NCBI GenBank assembly: GCA_023101885.1 | Contig: JALPQD010000407.1 | Span: 1,046,346-1,110,345, forward strand | Direction: 5' to 3' | From: Typhlomys cinereus | Lineage: Eukaryota > Chordata > Mammalia > Rodentia > Platacanthomyidae | Length of the DNA stretch: 64,000 bases | Shown here: in pieces, positions 46,737-58,100 of the stretch | Layout: the number at the start of each line of letters is the position of its first letter | How positions within the stretch are numbered: the stretch's first letter is position 1 | The notes under the pieces: generated by a model | The model's input: only the letters and a program-made list of their open reading frames with translations | The model's database searches: none | What the model was told of the DNA's origin: nothing | Made by a program: the position numbers and the translations under genes

Positions 46737-47152
46737 ATAGTTAAGCACAGGTGTCAACTTGACTGTTAAGAGTTTGAGCTCCGGGCACATTTATAGAGAA
46801 TTAATGGTTAAGCCCAGAGCCAACCTTCAGGAGATTGTCTAGCTGTTGAGGAAGGCCCAGCCATGGTGGGTGGGACTAGGCTCTGGAATAAAATACTGAG
46901 AGCTGGTTGAGAAAGTGAGCATCCTTGTGTACACTTGGCCAGATGTGCTGGTCTAGCATGTAAGGATCGTCCCTCTCTCAGCTGTTGTACAGTGATGGTG
47001 TGGCCAGTTCCCTCTGCCCTGGTGTTGATGCGTGCTCTCCCGTCAAGCTGGACTGAGAACTGTAACCAGACTGTCGTAAGGAAATAAACCCCTTGTTCCT
47101 TTAAGCTGTTTGATGGTCATTTATCAGCAACCATGCAGGAGAACTGCAACAC
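46737..47152 (+). mobile_element. Dispersed non-autonomous element, copy 10, well preserved
   Basis: It starts AGCACAGGTGTCAACTTGAC and ends ATCAGCAACCATGCAGGAG and AACTGCAAC. It carries CCATGGTGGGTGGGACTAGG, which is missing from copy 9. Overall similarity to copy 9 is high. Confidence 0.85.
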
Positions 47153-47934
47153 TTTTTCAACAATGTACCCTGTAACCTGGTTTAACACATAATTAAAATT
47201 AGTCAACTGGGTATCTTTACTATCAGCAGAGCCAAACATCTACCAAAAGGCACTTCACATCTGAGTTTTACCAATTCATTTTCTAGTTGTAGGAGACAGG
47301 TAACTCGGCTAGAGAGCTACTGGTTTAGCCTTGCAGAATTTAAGTGTGGTGTTAATGATTCCTGTGAGTGCAGCAAGGACTAGTGGCTTCTTCTCTTTCT
47401 GTAGCAGAATAGATTAGCCTCAGTCCACTCATTCTGTCCTCTAGCCCCCACACTCATGCGGGTAACAGTGGATGAGTAGAGAGACCAAAAGGTTTTGGGG
47501 CTACAGACGAAAGCGATGTTGAACAACCTTTATGAGGTTCAAACCCCAAACATGTTATGTATACACTGTTCTGATCCTAACTTAATCTGCTCTATTAGGT
47601 CTCCCATCACCTGAGACTATGTGACTAGATTTGTGATAGACACAGACCAAAAGGTACCAGTTGATTGCATAGGAAGCAGTCAATCAAATGAATTCTCAGA
47701 CCTATTCAAATGACCAGATGCATTAATAGAAATCCACGAATAGCTACCGAGGTTCCTGAGGTACATGGAGATTCTTGGTTGTTTTCCTTCCTCACTTTGT
47801 TTGCTGTTGTTGCTATTTTGTCTGTATAATAAACTTGTTTTGTTTTCTTGATTAGAATTTTGGTTCCTTGCAATCAAACAGCCTCCAGCTGTGGCAGATG
47901 TTTTAAGCTTGGTTTTCTCTCAGATCAGAAAGAA
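47153..47934. other. Unassigned intergenic sequence
   Basis: No gene or clear repeat. AATAAACTTGTTTTG near 47828 looks like an element end, but this is too weak to call. Confidence 0.45.
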
Positions 47935-47937
47935 CTC

Positions 47938-48095
47938 TTTGGGGGCTGGAGGGGTTAAGATTTCATCGCAAGCAGAAGGACCTGAGTTTGGATCCCAGAT
48001 CCCATGTAAAAACACTGGGCAGAAATGGCAGTAGTCTACACGTCCAGCTCTGGAAGGCAGAGCCTGGGGAATCCCAGAGCAAAGGGCTGCCATAG
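47938..48095 (+). mobile_element. Long tRNA-derived SINE, 3' truncated
   Basis: GGGGGCTGGAGGGGTTAAG, GACCTGAGTTTGGATCCCAG and CTGGGGAATCCCAGAGCAAAG match the 60205 family; the 3' third and CA tail are missing. Confidence 0.88.
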
Positions 48096-48109
48096 GTCTA
48101 TTCACTAAA

Positions 48110-48560
48110 GAGGATGAGAAATATATCCTACCTAGAAAGAGTTAATTTGCCCACAGAACACTAAGGGGCTGACTTCCCTCCAGTGGACCCTGCGTTCATT
48201 TTGGTTGGTTGTAAATAGTGTTTTTATTCTGGCGGCGTGGCACATATGCCATCACTGTGGGGACTGTCATGTGTCTTATAAAGAGCTAACTGTTTGTGAA
48301 GACATTCCGCCAGCGACACTCAGTCTGATGTACTCTGGCGGCCGGCTCTCCTATAACAATTTCACGAAGCCATCAACCCTTATACCAGAACCTAATATGA
48401 CAAAGCAGAGATTGTTCTTCTTGACCTTGACAGAATATGGAAGCATTAAGAAAAAAGGCACTTTAAAAAAATAAACAACCTCATGAGGGCCTAATCACCT
48501 TGAAGATTAAGTTCAATCCGAGGGCTATACGATAACCATTTCCTCATTAGCACTGCTGTT
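48110..48560. promoter_or_regulatory. Candidate conserved non-coding element
   Basis: Repeat-free with retained CpGs (TTCTGGCGGCGTGGC, ATTCCGCCAGCGACACTC, TCTGGCGGCCGGC, TTTCACGAAGCC) in otherwise CpG-poor DNA. It has AGAGTTAATTTGCCC and a 3' A/T part. An 89-codon open frame at 48205-48474 has no known domain and is more likely chance. Confidence 0.4.
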
Positions 48561-49201
48561 AATTCTTCATACTGGGTTCTATTTTCTCTGTGCCCCACAC
48601 AAACCATGTACATAAATGGTTAGGCTAAGAATTGCTGGGTTGCAGAAGTGAGGGGAAAACATGTTTCTCTAAATTTTAGAATCCCATCATGAAGAACCAG
48701 AATTCCTTCCTCAAAGGACCATTTCTCTCCTCCTTTACACTGGTACTTGATCAGATCTCTGGTTTTAGAACACCTGATGACATCGCCCAAAGCAGGATGC
48801 AAACTAGTGTTCCATGACTCCGTGGAATTCATTTTGTGTTTATCTTCAGAATTATTTTAATGCTATACACGCAGTTCAATGTATCTATTTGTGTGTAAAT
48901 AGAGAACTAGTGAAGAGTAGGGTGGGTCCATTTACAGTGAAGACCTCATACACAAACTATATAAATAACTGCTTGTAAATACCAGCCAAAGTGTATAAAT
49001 TCTTGACGCCTAACTATGGTCATAATTTCTAACCTCTTGGATATTGCTTTTAAACAGACAAAAGATTTACGAGACAGTAAATATAAGCAAATACAAATGT
49101 GGATATACATGAAAAGTATATGTGGATAAGCATGTCCACTCACACTCATCCCCACTTTTGTAGCAGCCCGACAACAAATCTTGTCCTGAAGCTCTGCACT
49201 G
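48561..49201. other. Unassigned intergenic sequence
   Basis: No gene or repeat recognised. Confidence 0.5.
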
Positions 49202-49250
49202 TATAGGTCCAATATTTAAAGCTTTGAACTTACAGCTTTGTTTTTAGAAA
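49202..49250 (+). repeat. 49 bp direct repeat, copy A
   Basis: TATAGGTCCAATATTTAAAG continues through GCTTTGAACTTACAGC and TTTGTTTTTAGAA. It matches 49869-49917 at every position except one (C versus T). Both copies are then followed by TAATTAC within a few bases. Confidence 0.95.
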
Positions 49251-49257
49251 TAATTAC

Positions 49258-49560
49258 AGAGAAGCTTGGGAAGGCAGCTCAGTGAGCAAAGATCTTGATG
49301 CACAAGCAAAAGGGCCTCAGTTCAGATTTTTGGGTTTTCATGTAAAAATTCGGAGTGGGGGTGGTGGTCCACCTGTAATTCCAGCTCTGGGGTGAGTGGG
49401 GGGAGACTGGGAATCCCCAGAATCAGCTGGCTACCCTGAGTAGCCCTATAGGCAAGCTCTGGGTTTAACTAAAGATGCTGCTTCAAAAAGAAGCATGATT
49501 CCTAATACTGATGTCAACCTGGGGTCTCATACACATGCATGTGCACCCCCCCCACATATA
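49258..49560 (+). mobile_element. tRNA-derived SINE, B3-like
   Basis: GAGAAGCTTGGGAAGGCAGC head, GGGCCTCAGTTCAGATTTTTG B-box region and GTAATTCCAGCTCTGGGG. It lies just after direct repeat copy A. It ends in a C-run with ACATATATGG. Confidence 0.6.
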
Positions 49561-50579
49561 TGGAATAAAAAACTACAAACATTTGTGAAAGGTTCTTTTG
49601 ATTACTTTCCTGGGAAGGAAAGAAAGATACATTTTAAGGTGATCAAGACCCTGAGAAGTAGATTCCATTCATTACTTAGGTGATGTTGATATCATTATCA
49701 CTTTGCTGATGTTGACATCATTAATATTAGCCAGAGATATTAAAACTGTTTGAAGAAAAGAGAGTACTCGTTAACCTGTTTTAAGCCCTATCATGCAAAC
49801 AATGAAATTTTTAAGAGGTAAAACTTCATTTTCTGTTACTTTGCAGCAGTCAGCAGACTATGCTAGCTTATAGGTCCAATATTTAAAGCTTTGAACTTAT
49901 AGCTTTGTTTTTAGAAGATTAATTACTTTATATTCATTCCTTTTCCTAATAAGATGTGTTCTATAAGAACTTACTGAGCTTCTTCTGTTTACATACATCA
50001 TTGTCCATAAAACATACTGGAGAATATTGGGACGGTGTGGCAGCACTGGTTTTCATGGTCATTGGAGGGAAAAGGGCTCATTTCTCCTGGTGCAGACTGG
50101 ACCACTATGATTGAGGTTAATGACTAAGAAGAGTCTGGATGGACTCTTTCTTGTGACTGACTCTAGACTGAGTCTTCTGCTACCCGAGTGCAGGGCTAAA
50201 ATGCCCCCATAACTGCTACTTGTCTGTTGTAAGGCTGTAGGAAGGTTGACATCATTTATCTCAACTGATTCTTTAGACTCACTCAAAGGGGAGGGAGGCC
50301 ACTCCCTCTTCCAAACCTTATTCAAAGAATGAGAATTAAAACTGGATGTGGTTTCATGTGGGTAGTAGAACTTTTTCTAAGAAGCTAAAGGGATAGTGTG
50401 GAGATTCAACCAAAGACTCATTACATTTTTATAAGGCTTTGTTGAAAGGGAATTATGTATTAATATACTTTGTCTTTCAGAATTGCCAATAGGTCAGCAA
50501 TGACCATCTGGAAGGATGTGAAAGGAGAGGGTTTCTTTGGAACTCCTCTGGTTAACCAGAGTAGTGGTGATTAAGAGTT
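49561..50579. other. Unassigned intergenic sequence
   Basis: Apart from direct repeat copy B, it holds a short imperfect tandem at 49681-49725 (TGATGTTGATATCATTA/TGATGTTGACATCATTA). No gene. Confidence 0.5.
49869..49917 (+). repeat. 49 bp direct repeat, copy B
   Basis: Second copy, 667 bp after copy A, in the same orientation, with a single mismatch. No SINE follows this copy. Confidence 0.95.
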
Positions 50580-50864
50580 ATTTAATATTTTATTTATATT
50601 TATTTTATGTATGTGTGTGTATCAAAGGGCACATGTGTCCCTGTGGAGGACCAAGGGTGACTTCAAGAATCATCCTGATTACTTCTACATCCTTCTTGCT
50701 TCACTCTGGGATTTCCCAGAGCCTGATTTCCCAGGCTCTGCCCACCAGGCCAGAAGTACAGGCCAGTGCTTCCGCCTGATGTTTTTACATGGACCTGGGA
50801 TCTGAACTCAGGACCTTCTGCTTGCAGAGACAGTTTTAACTCCTGAGCTATCTCTCCAGCCCCA
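50580..50864 (-). mobile_element. Long tRNA-derived SINE, reversed
   Basis: A TTTATTTT tail, GATCTGAACTCAGGACCTTC (reversed B box) and GAGCTATCTCTCCAGCCCC (reversed head). It is near full length and matches the 60205 family. Confidence 0.9.
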
Positions 50865-51570
50865 TGAATGGATTCTTTAAACAACCTTGAGAATGTCAAG
50901 CTTTAGGAATAGTAGGTGATTATCTTCAGCATCCCAGCTGTGTGAGTCACCTCAGATTCTACCAACAACTGACATGGTTATAAATGTTCATATCACTAAA
51001 CGGGATACTGTTGGATCCACAAGTATGCTGGAAGAGCCTGTTTATAGTTACTTCACTGCAAACGTAATTTATTTATGGGAAAAATCTGTCAGAAGAATAT
51101 GCTCGCAATGCTCAGTTCCACTGTGTTAGAAATCTCATCACAGACATTGTGAGGTGGGGTCCAATCCTCTCAGTATCCCATAAAGCTCGTAGACCCCATA
51201 TGAATGAAACGCCCAAGCTACTCACCTGTGTCCTTCATGACAGGATGTCCTGACAACAGAGAGCATAAATGTATCAGTTCATAGTTTAGAGTAAGAAAAT
51301 GATTCAAGGATACACACAGGTCATATGGACTGAACTGGGAAGATTACAAATTCATTGGATCTTGGACCTGGACTCCTTGCATTCTCTCCTTTCCCTTGCC
51401 ATCTTTAATTCCCATCTCCATCTCATCTTCTACTGAGCATATTTCTCATATGATCTTTGAACTCAAATGCCCTTTTTTTTTATCTCTGTATGCTACACCC
51501 AAGGACACCACTCTTTGAGATGATGATCTATCAAATGAAAAATACAAGAGAAATGCATAGCTGATTTTAT
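50865..51570. other. Unassigned intergenic sequence
   Basis: No gene or repeat recognised. Confidence 0.5.
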
Positions 51571-51577
51571 GACAGTT

Positions 51578-51860
51578 ACTGGTGGAGCGATGGCTCAAGG
51601 GCTTATATTCTGCCTTGCAAGCTGAAGGATTGAGTTTGGATCCTAGATCCCACGTAAAAACGCCCGGCTGAAACAACAACAGTCTCCACTTCTGGCTCTG
51701 GTGGGCAGAACCTGGGAAATCCCAAAGCGAAGCAAAAAAGGAGGTAGAATTAATCCAGGATGACTGCCAAAGTCCTCCTTGGTCCTCCACAGGGACACAC
51801 ATGCCTTCTGATACACACACACACACACACATACACCAAACAAACAAACAAAAAAAACTA
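51578..51860 (+). mobile_element. Long tRNA-derived SINE
   Basis: CTGGTGGAGCGATGGCTCAAG head, GATTGAGTTTGGATCCTAGA B box, CCTGGGAAATCCCAAAGCG, and GATACACACACACAC with an (AAAC)n tail. Confidence 0.9.
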
Positions 51861-51967
51861 CTGTAACTTCTCAGAAACAATGAGACCCATGAATTGCTCT
51901 TGGTGCAACCAGTGATCTCATGACCAGCTTTGGGTATTGAAACTTGGGTATTAGCAAACAAAGCAAG

Positions 51968-52195
51968 AGAGACAGTGAGATGGGTCAGTAGGTCTAAAGG
52001 TGCTTAATTCCAAGGGTGATCATGATTTCAGGAAACCCACATGGTGGAAGGAGGCAATCTGCTTCCCTCAAGATGTCCTCTGACTTCCACATATACACTG
52101 TGGTATATGGGCTTTCCCTCCACCACAGACACAATAAATAGACACAAATACATAAATAAATAGTGTAAAATTTAAGAAATAAAAAAACAATGCAA
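51968..52195 (+). mobile_element. B2-type tRNA-derived SINE
   Basis: GAGACAGTGAGATGGGTCAG head, GGAAACCCACATGGTGGAAGG, GATGTCCTCTGACTTCCACA and CATAAATAAATAG tail: a classic B2 body order. Confidence 0.85.
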
Positions 52196-52700
52196 GAGTA
52201 TCCTCTGTGCACCTTGTTTCAATTTTTCATTAGTCCTCAGAAACATAGCCAAGGAAGGTTACTGTGTTATGCATTAGGCATAGTCTTATTAATGTAGGCA
52301 GATACTCAACAGGGATATTCTTATGTGGAAATAATGTGTAATGTGTGTGCTTATTTTTCTTGTTCTCACAGAGCTAATTTCAACAAATATTCTCAGGTGA
52401 AATCTTCCATGGTATGTGTTTCAAATTTTTGAGACAAGAACCAAGAAGGTAAACGTGGTATTTCAAATATGCAATAAATGAATGCAACAGCCAGGAGTAT
52501 TGTGTTTCATGTTACATGATCTGTGTCATTTGATGCTTCAAATGTTTGTATTCATTGTCACCCTCATCCAATGGGACAGTCCTATGTGGAGCACTCCCAT
52601 CTGGTATTGAAACAGTAACAGTTCTTTTACAGGGATGCTGTAATCTGTCCTCTCTCCAAGAATCTTCAGCTAGTCAGAATTACTGAGATGTTCCTATTTA
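52196..52700. other. Unassigned intergenic sequence
   Basis: No gene or repeat recognised. Confidence 0.5.
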
Positions 52701-52741
52701 TTTTCCTGTTTTGTCCACTGTTTTTCCTGTTTTGTCCACTG
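52701..52741. repeat. 21 bp tandem duplication
   Basis: TTTTCCTGTTTTGTCCACTG occurs twice, at 52701-52720 and 52722-52741, separated by one T. A small recent slippage event. Confidence 0.95.
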
Positions 52742-53112
52742 TCGTGTGTGTCCTTGTATGTGCATGGGTGAGTATGTCTGCATGTGAGTAGGCTTGTTCA
52801 TGCACACATGTGTGTATGTTGTTTGTGTGTATGAATGCCTGTGCCTAAATTTGTGTGCACAAAGGACCAGATGGGAATCATGATCGATGGCTCTTTCACT
52901 TTGCTGTAGTGAGGATCTACTCCCAGAGCTTGTTTATATTAGTCTGGCTAGTCAGCTTGCTCTGTGCCTGGTGATGGGGTTTCCCCTGTCTCTGCCTTCC
53001 GCAGGTGGCATTGAGGAGGGCGCCATGAGCTCCCAGCATCTCATGCAGGATCTGGGGCGCTGAAGTCGTCCTTTTGCTTGTTTGACAAGCACTTCAACTG
53101 CTGAACCCCTGG
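52742..53112 (-). mobile_element. B4-type composite SINE
   Basis: A GT-rich tail, GTCTGGCTAGTCAGCTTGC, GGGTTTCCCCTGTCTCTGCC, TTGACAAGCACTTCAACTGC and the reversed head at the right. Confidence 0.7.
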
Positions 53113-53429
53113 TGGTCCTTATCTTCCATTTCTGATGTGCTGGTCTACACACAGCTCTGCAGGTAAAGAAGCTAGATGTCCCTGCATAGGGAGATGGAAG
53201 TCAAAGAGTGGGATGAACTGATGTGTACACGTCATACACTTCCTCTCGCGGGCATGAGTGTAGAAGAATCCGTGAGTGAGGGAGTAACCTGGTTCCAACA
53301 TCCTGCTTTCCACACCCCATAATCCGGTTCTCATGGTTGCCTAACATCAGCTCTTCCGTCCAGGAGTCACAGACTTCCATGGACAGATGTTTGAACTAGG
53401 TCCTCATGAAAGCACTTGGCAGGAGGCGA
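53113..53429. other. Unassigned intergenic sequence
   Basis: No gene or repeat recognised. Confidence 0.5.
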
Positions 53430-53780
53430 CCCTGGCCACCCTGCGACACAAACTTGGAGCAGCACAAAGACAGAAGTGCTCAGGGCAGTATTTCTCCAGA
53501 GAGCTATTTCCGATTCCATATAAAAGTAACTGGTGGCCTTGGATAAATCATTCCTCTCATTTATGTGCTGAACGGGAGAAAGCAAGTCAACAACCGATGC
53601 ATGCGAAAGCATTTGGAGGTGATGGATGGAGACATTACAGTGCATTTTGTCAATGGCATGCCATTAGAGAAAACCATTTCATAGAGTAAATTAAGAAAAC
53701 AAACTGGCTGCGTGACACACTTGCAATTGCCACTGGCCAGGAACGAAGCTGCCTGGGCCTAGCATCATCACTAACACAGA
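53430..53780. promoter_or_regulatory. Candidate conserved non-coding element
   Basis: Repeat-free and keeps CpGs (AGGCGACCC, CTGCGACAC, TTTCCGATTCC, GAACGGGAG, AACCGATGCATGCGAAAGC, GGCTGCGTGAC, GGAACGAAGC). It includes GAGTAAATTAAGAAAAC and CTTGCAATTGCCACTGG. Open frames run on both strands but end without a known domain. Confidence 0.4.
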
Positions 53781-55050
53781 CTCCCTCCCTTAGGTCAACT
53801 GCCTCTGGGACTTGGACCCTCCTCACCTCACACTGTCCCTAGCTACCACCACTCAGGCGACTGGAGATGCCCATCTCACCAATGCAAGTGCTCTTTCACT
53901 GTCTTGATCTGTTAACCTAACCATTCTTGCTATTTACCTTCTCCTGTCAACATCTTTTTTTTTTTCTGTCTGCTTCTGAGACCCTTCTGAAATTTGTAAG
54001 ACTAGGTCTTACTAATGGTGTTTGGGGCATATTTCGTGATTCCCATCTGTGCTTACATTTGTCCATTTTTCTCATCTGCCTAGCTAGTTTGTTTGTCAGG
54101 CCGATGACTTCATGAAGAGAGCATCTCTTTAGTCAGACTCTGGGAACAGAAATGGAACTCACGCCTCCCAGGCACACCCATGACAATCGGAGCATTGGCA
54201 TCGATAGCTGTGTGGTATGGACCGCTATGGTGGAATCCAAGGGATGAGGGAAATCAGAATAAAAGGAGTTCCTGGCAGGACGAAGGACTGGTCACCTGGG
54301 CATGGCGGCTAACGCACGCAGGTGCATGGAGAGAACATTTGTGTCCAAAGTCATTTGCTATTTCAGGAGCTTCTAGTGAAAAACCTCAACTTATTACCAA
54401 GGTCACCTCCTGAGGTCAGGGCAGAAATGGGCCATGAAATCACAGGCCCCTTTGCCTAGTTGAGCAGGCTGAGTGTTCAGATGCACCTCATGGTAGCTGT
54501 GGCTTCATAAAATTCAAAGCTGATTGATGGGCAGGCGGCTTTCTGCCTTTGTGTGTTTAGTCTACTGGTGCTTTTAGAATCACTGTAGCCATGCTTCCTA
54601 ATGGAAATGCATTTCTCTCTCTCTCCATTACCCGTGCGGAGATGTTCTCAGATAAGAGAGGGGCTTTTTACCTTGGGATTTTTGTCTTCCAAGGCATCCC
54701 TAATCCAGAAAGGAAATCAGTAGGAGTCAAGGAGAACCCACTGCAAACGTTTTGACAGGAAGTTCAAAGACAGAGACAAACAGGAATTTAAAGAGCTCAG
54801 TTTCTACCCAGGGTAGCTTTTCAGTGCTTCGATACTCCACAGTCAAGCCCAGAGAATTAGCTTTCTCCTCGGAAGGGCTGCGGCTAACAGAAAACAAGAT
54901 AAATATCAGCAAGTTTTCTTTGTTGTCTTATAAAAATAACTTTGTCTTAAGGAAATATGATGAACAGAACAATTCAATTCTCTTTGCAGCCCCCTGATGA
55001 TATCACTACCTCAAATCTAAGAAATTGATGGCAAGGGATAAATGATGCCT
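53781..55050. other. Unassigned intergenic sequence, low in repeats
   Basis: No gene or named repeat. 54130-54420 also keeps several CpGs (CACGCCTCC, AATCGGAGC, ATCGATAGC, GCGGCTAACGCACGC) and could be a weaker constrained element. Confidence 0.45.
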
Positions 55051-55700
55051 ATGCCACAGTGTGGAATCTGGGGCCAGGTGAAGGAAACACAGGGTCAAAG
55101 TGGCTGGCGTATTCCAAGGGTAGACATCTTGTTGGCATCCAGCCCCCCCCCCCACTCATACAACATGTGTGTGTGGCACAACAGGACTACTGCATTTTGA
55201 GGTACAAAGGACGGAATCCAGGCACCTTACTCTCTGGTGCAGGAGGAGGAGTCAGGCGTCCGTCGTGGCAGGCAGGTGATTTGGGGGAGGAGAGGAGAGC
55301 CGCAAGTCCCAGCCACAGGTTTCTTTCGAATCTTCTGACATTTTCTTCAGCGATGACTGGTGGCTCGTTCTCTACTACAAAAATCATATTCTGTCTGGCT
55401 CAAACCGACCTCACCATCTTGATTATTCCTGAACGTCCAGCGGAAAATTGTTCATGTGCAGCATTTAAGAGTCTAACGTCTTGGGTTCTATCTTTGATAC
55501 CTTGTGCGTTCGTGGTGGGGCCACTGGCCTGCTCTGAGTCTCTTCGGATCTGCACAGATGAAATTAATATGAACTCCAGGGAAGAACTGGGCTCCCTCAC
55601 TGGGAGGATTTGAAATCAGTGTGTTTTTCTCTTCCAGACAAAGTAGGTATTTGGGAAAGGAGTAAACCTCCTGCATCTCGAGGAAGAATTCTGCACAGCT
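55051..55700. other. Unassigned sequence with a 184-codon open frame
   Basis: The + strand frame at 55059-55613 is long for this window but shows no domain, no Kozak-supported context and no exon structure. The segment contains a C-run (55145-55153) and several CpGs. I treat it as non-coding. Confidence 0.45.
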
Positions 55701-57339
55701 CACAGCTCATAGCTCACATACACCGGGCTCTCTACCATTTAGTTACAAGAGAGGAGAAAGATGATTTTGCCTTAAAAGCCTGATTTCTGGCAATAAGCTT
55801 GGAGCCTCCTGTGAAAGCATGTGTAGGTTTTCGAGTCTGGAATCCTACTTCATGCCCGGATATTCTCGAAAGCCTCAGCTCAGGGCCACACTTCAAAGGG
55901 AGGAGAGCTCAGTTCGCTTTTGTTTCACAATTCAACCAAAAGGATCTGCAACTGCTATGAAAGTGGGAGTAGGGCAGGGAGAGATGCAAGGGAATCAGAG
56001 GAACTCAGGGGGTATCACAGGTTTCTGACCGAGTCGTACATCCTCAGTTGATTTGTTGTGCTTGTGTGTGCGTGTGCACGTGTGCATGTACTGGAGTGCA
56101 TACAAGTGTTTTATCTACAGCTTACAAACTTCAAATCCTCCCAGGTGATCCAGGTCAGAGTATTATTTACTCACACCATGGTAGAGATGAAGGCAGACTT
56201 AATGCCCAACACCTGTCAAGAAAAATACCGACCTGTCTCTTAAAGGGATTTGAACAACCTCCTCACATCTTTGTAAGACCAAAGGAGATTATCAGAAAAA
56301 AAATGGGACAATAATTCGATAATTGAGCCGGGAAGAGGTGGCGGGATGGGAGAGAAGAGTTCAAGGGGGAGAGAAGCAGGCAGAGACAGCGGACCCACAG
56401 ATGCTGGGTTAAGTGACTTGTAAGTAAAGACCTTTCTATTCAGGGATTAGAAGAGATTTTTGTAAAGTGTGGCACCCAGGCTGGAAAAAGCCAGGCTTTC
56501 TTATCTGGTTCTCATACATGACCTTATTTCGAAGAACAGACCTTTCCTACGGTTCCCAAAGAATGCACGTAGCACCATCCCGCAGACGCTGGCCCTTAAG
56601 TCTTTCCTGGGTGAATTCAGAGCAGGGGGCCGTGCTAAACACACTGACCTCTGTCCCACACTCCAGACAGGAATCTCCATGTCTGAGCTCATGTAGCACA
56701 GCTGCCTCCCGCAGGAGTCAGTGCCAGTCGGAGGTGGAGCAAAGATGGGGGCTGGCAAAGGGGTCCCCTGTCCTCTGCTCTTTTCCACTGAGCCGTGCTG
56801 GGCCTCAATTGCAAAGGAAGTGGTCCGGCTTGATGTTGGAAGTGGTCTGACTCCATGCTGTGGGACGCTCACCATGCCTCTCCAAAGGGCATAAGAAAAG
56901 TCCCAGGCCCATGCCAGTTTCTATTATCTCGTAGAAGCCATTAATTTTTCTAGTCGAGATGCCGGGTAATGGGAAGGACATGGGCTATTGAGTCAGACAG
57001 AGATGGTTTTGAACCTTCCATTTTCCTAAGGCAAGTTGAGAAAATTAGGTCGGGAGGGATGTTACTTTTCTTTTATCCTATAAAGTGGGGTTTATGGGAC
57101 CTTCAGGATTTGGGGAAGAAAAAAACATGATGGAACCTGTTCAACAGATAGCCTTGTGATGGAAGAGCACAGAGTGTTGAATTTGTAAGAGCTATTTCAA
57201 CTGTTCCTTTATTAGGACCTTTGGAGAATGCTTTAGACTTTGGACAGTCATTAGGGGCCCCTGGAGGTAGTTGCTGCTCACAAGTCCTGGCCCAGTTGAA
57301 AGAATCTGACGAAGCACCTGGCTACCCTTCAGATTAGTT
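55701..57339. other. Unassigned intergenic sequence
   Basis: A MIR-like word GGGCTATTGAGTCAGACAGAG occurs at 56982-57002. GT-rich words occur near 56060. No gene. Confidence 0.45.
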
Positions 57340-57480
57340 AAGCGCATTGCTTCCCCCCCACCCCACAACGGAAAGCAATTTTAGTAAGTGCTTCATTTAA
57401 TTAGCTTGTGTCCGGATATACTCTCAAGGGTCGGGCACATGCTTGCCTTCAGGATCATTCACCTATTTCTGGAAAGCCTG
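57340..57480. promoter_or_regulatory. Candidate short conserved element near the MPPED2 3' end
   Basis: GAAAGCAATTTTAGTAAGTGC, TTCATTTAATTAGCTTGTGTC with TCCGGATATAC and GGGTCGGGCAC: a homeodomain-type TAATTA core with retained CpGs about 1.2 kb beyond the poly(A) signal. Confidence 0.3.
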
Positions 57481-58029
57481 CTTTTCCTTTTGGAGACATT
57501 TGAGCCCACCTCCTGGTACAAATGCCAGGTGAATTTTCCATTCTAGTCTAGCCCCTAGAGAAGGGTTTAAAGTCAACAGATTTCATCAGGAGTCCATGTG
57601 TTCAAGACAGGTTGCCAGTTTCTCCCAAGACCTCCTCTGGCCCATCATACTACCCATTGTGGTCTAGCCCTCCTCTCACTGGGAGGTTCAAACAGCCACT
57701 CTGCAATCACACGGGGGAAAACCAGCAAGCCTGATAAAAGCAGCTGCAGTATGCTGAGATGACTGTATGGGGATCTCAGCTGAAAGAATGGCTTAAACCA
57801 TTCTTCCTGCTGGTATACTGAAATCAAGATAGTCTTCCAGGAATTGCAACAAAATTCGCACAATGGGTAGGCAGGATGGAAAACATGTCAGAATGTAACT
57901 CAATGGGTACTGACTGGAGAGTAGTCTGTGGAGATTGACTGCAGATTTGAGATTCTACTGCTCAACAGGATACAGCGATGCATGCTGCAGTGCTCAAGGG
58001 GTAATGACTGGATCAACCATTCAGTGTTC

Positions 58030-58100
58030 TCGTTTACATAGCAAGTTCCAGGCCAGCCTGGGTTACAAGAGACCCTGTCTCAAGAAACAAACTAAAAAGA
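58030..58100 (+). mobile_element. B1-type SINE, 3' part
   Basis: AGTTCCAGGCCAGCCTGGG, then GAGACCCTGTCTCAAGAAACA, is the right half of B1. Confidence 0.8.

Noticed and set aside
55059..55613. 184-codon open frame on the + strand
   Set aside because: No domain, no homology that I recognise, no splice or promoter context; plausible by chance in a moderately GC-rich stretch.
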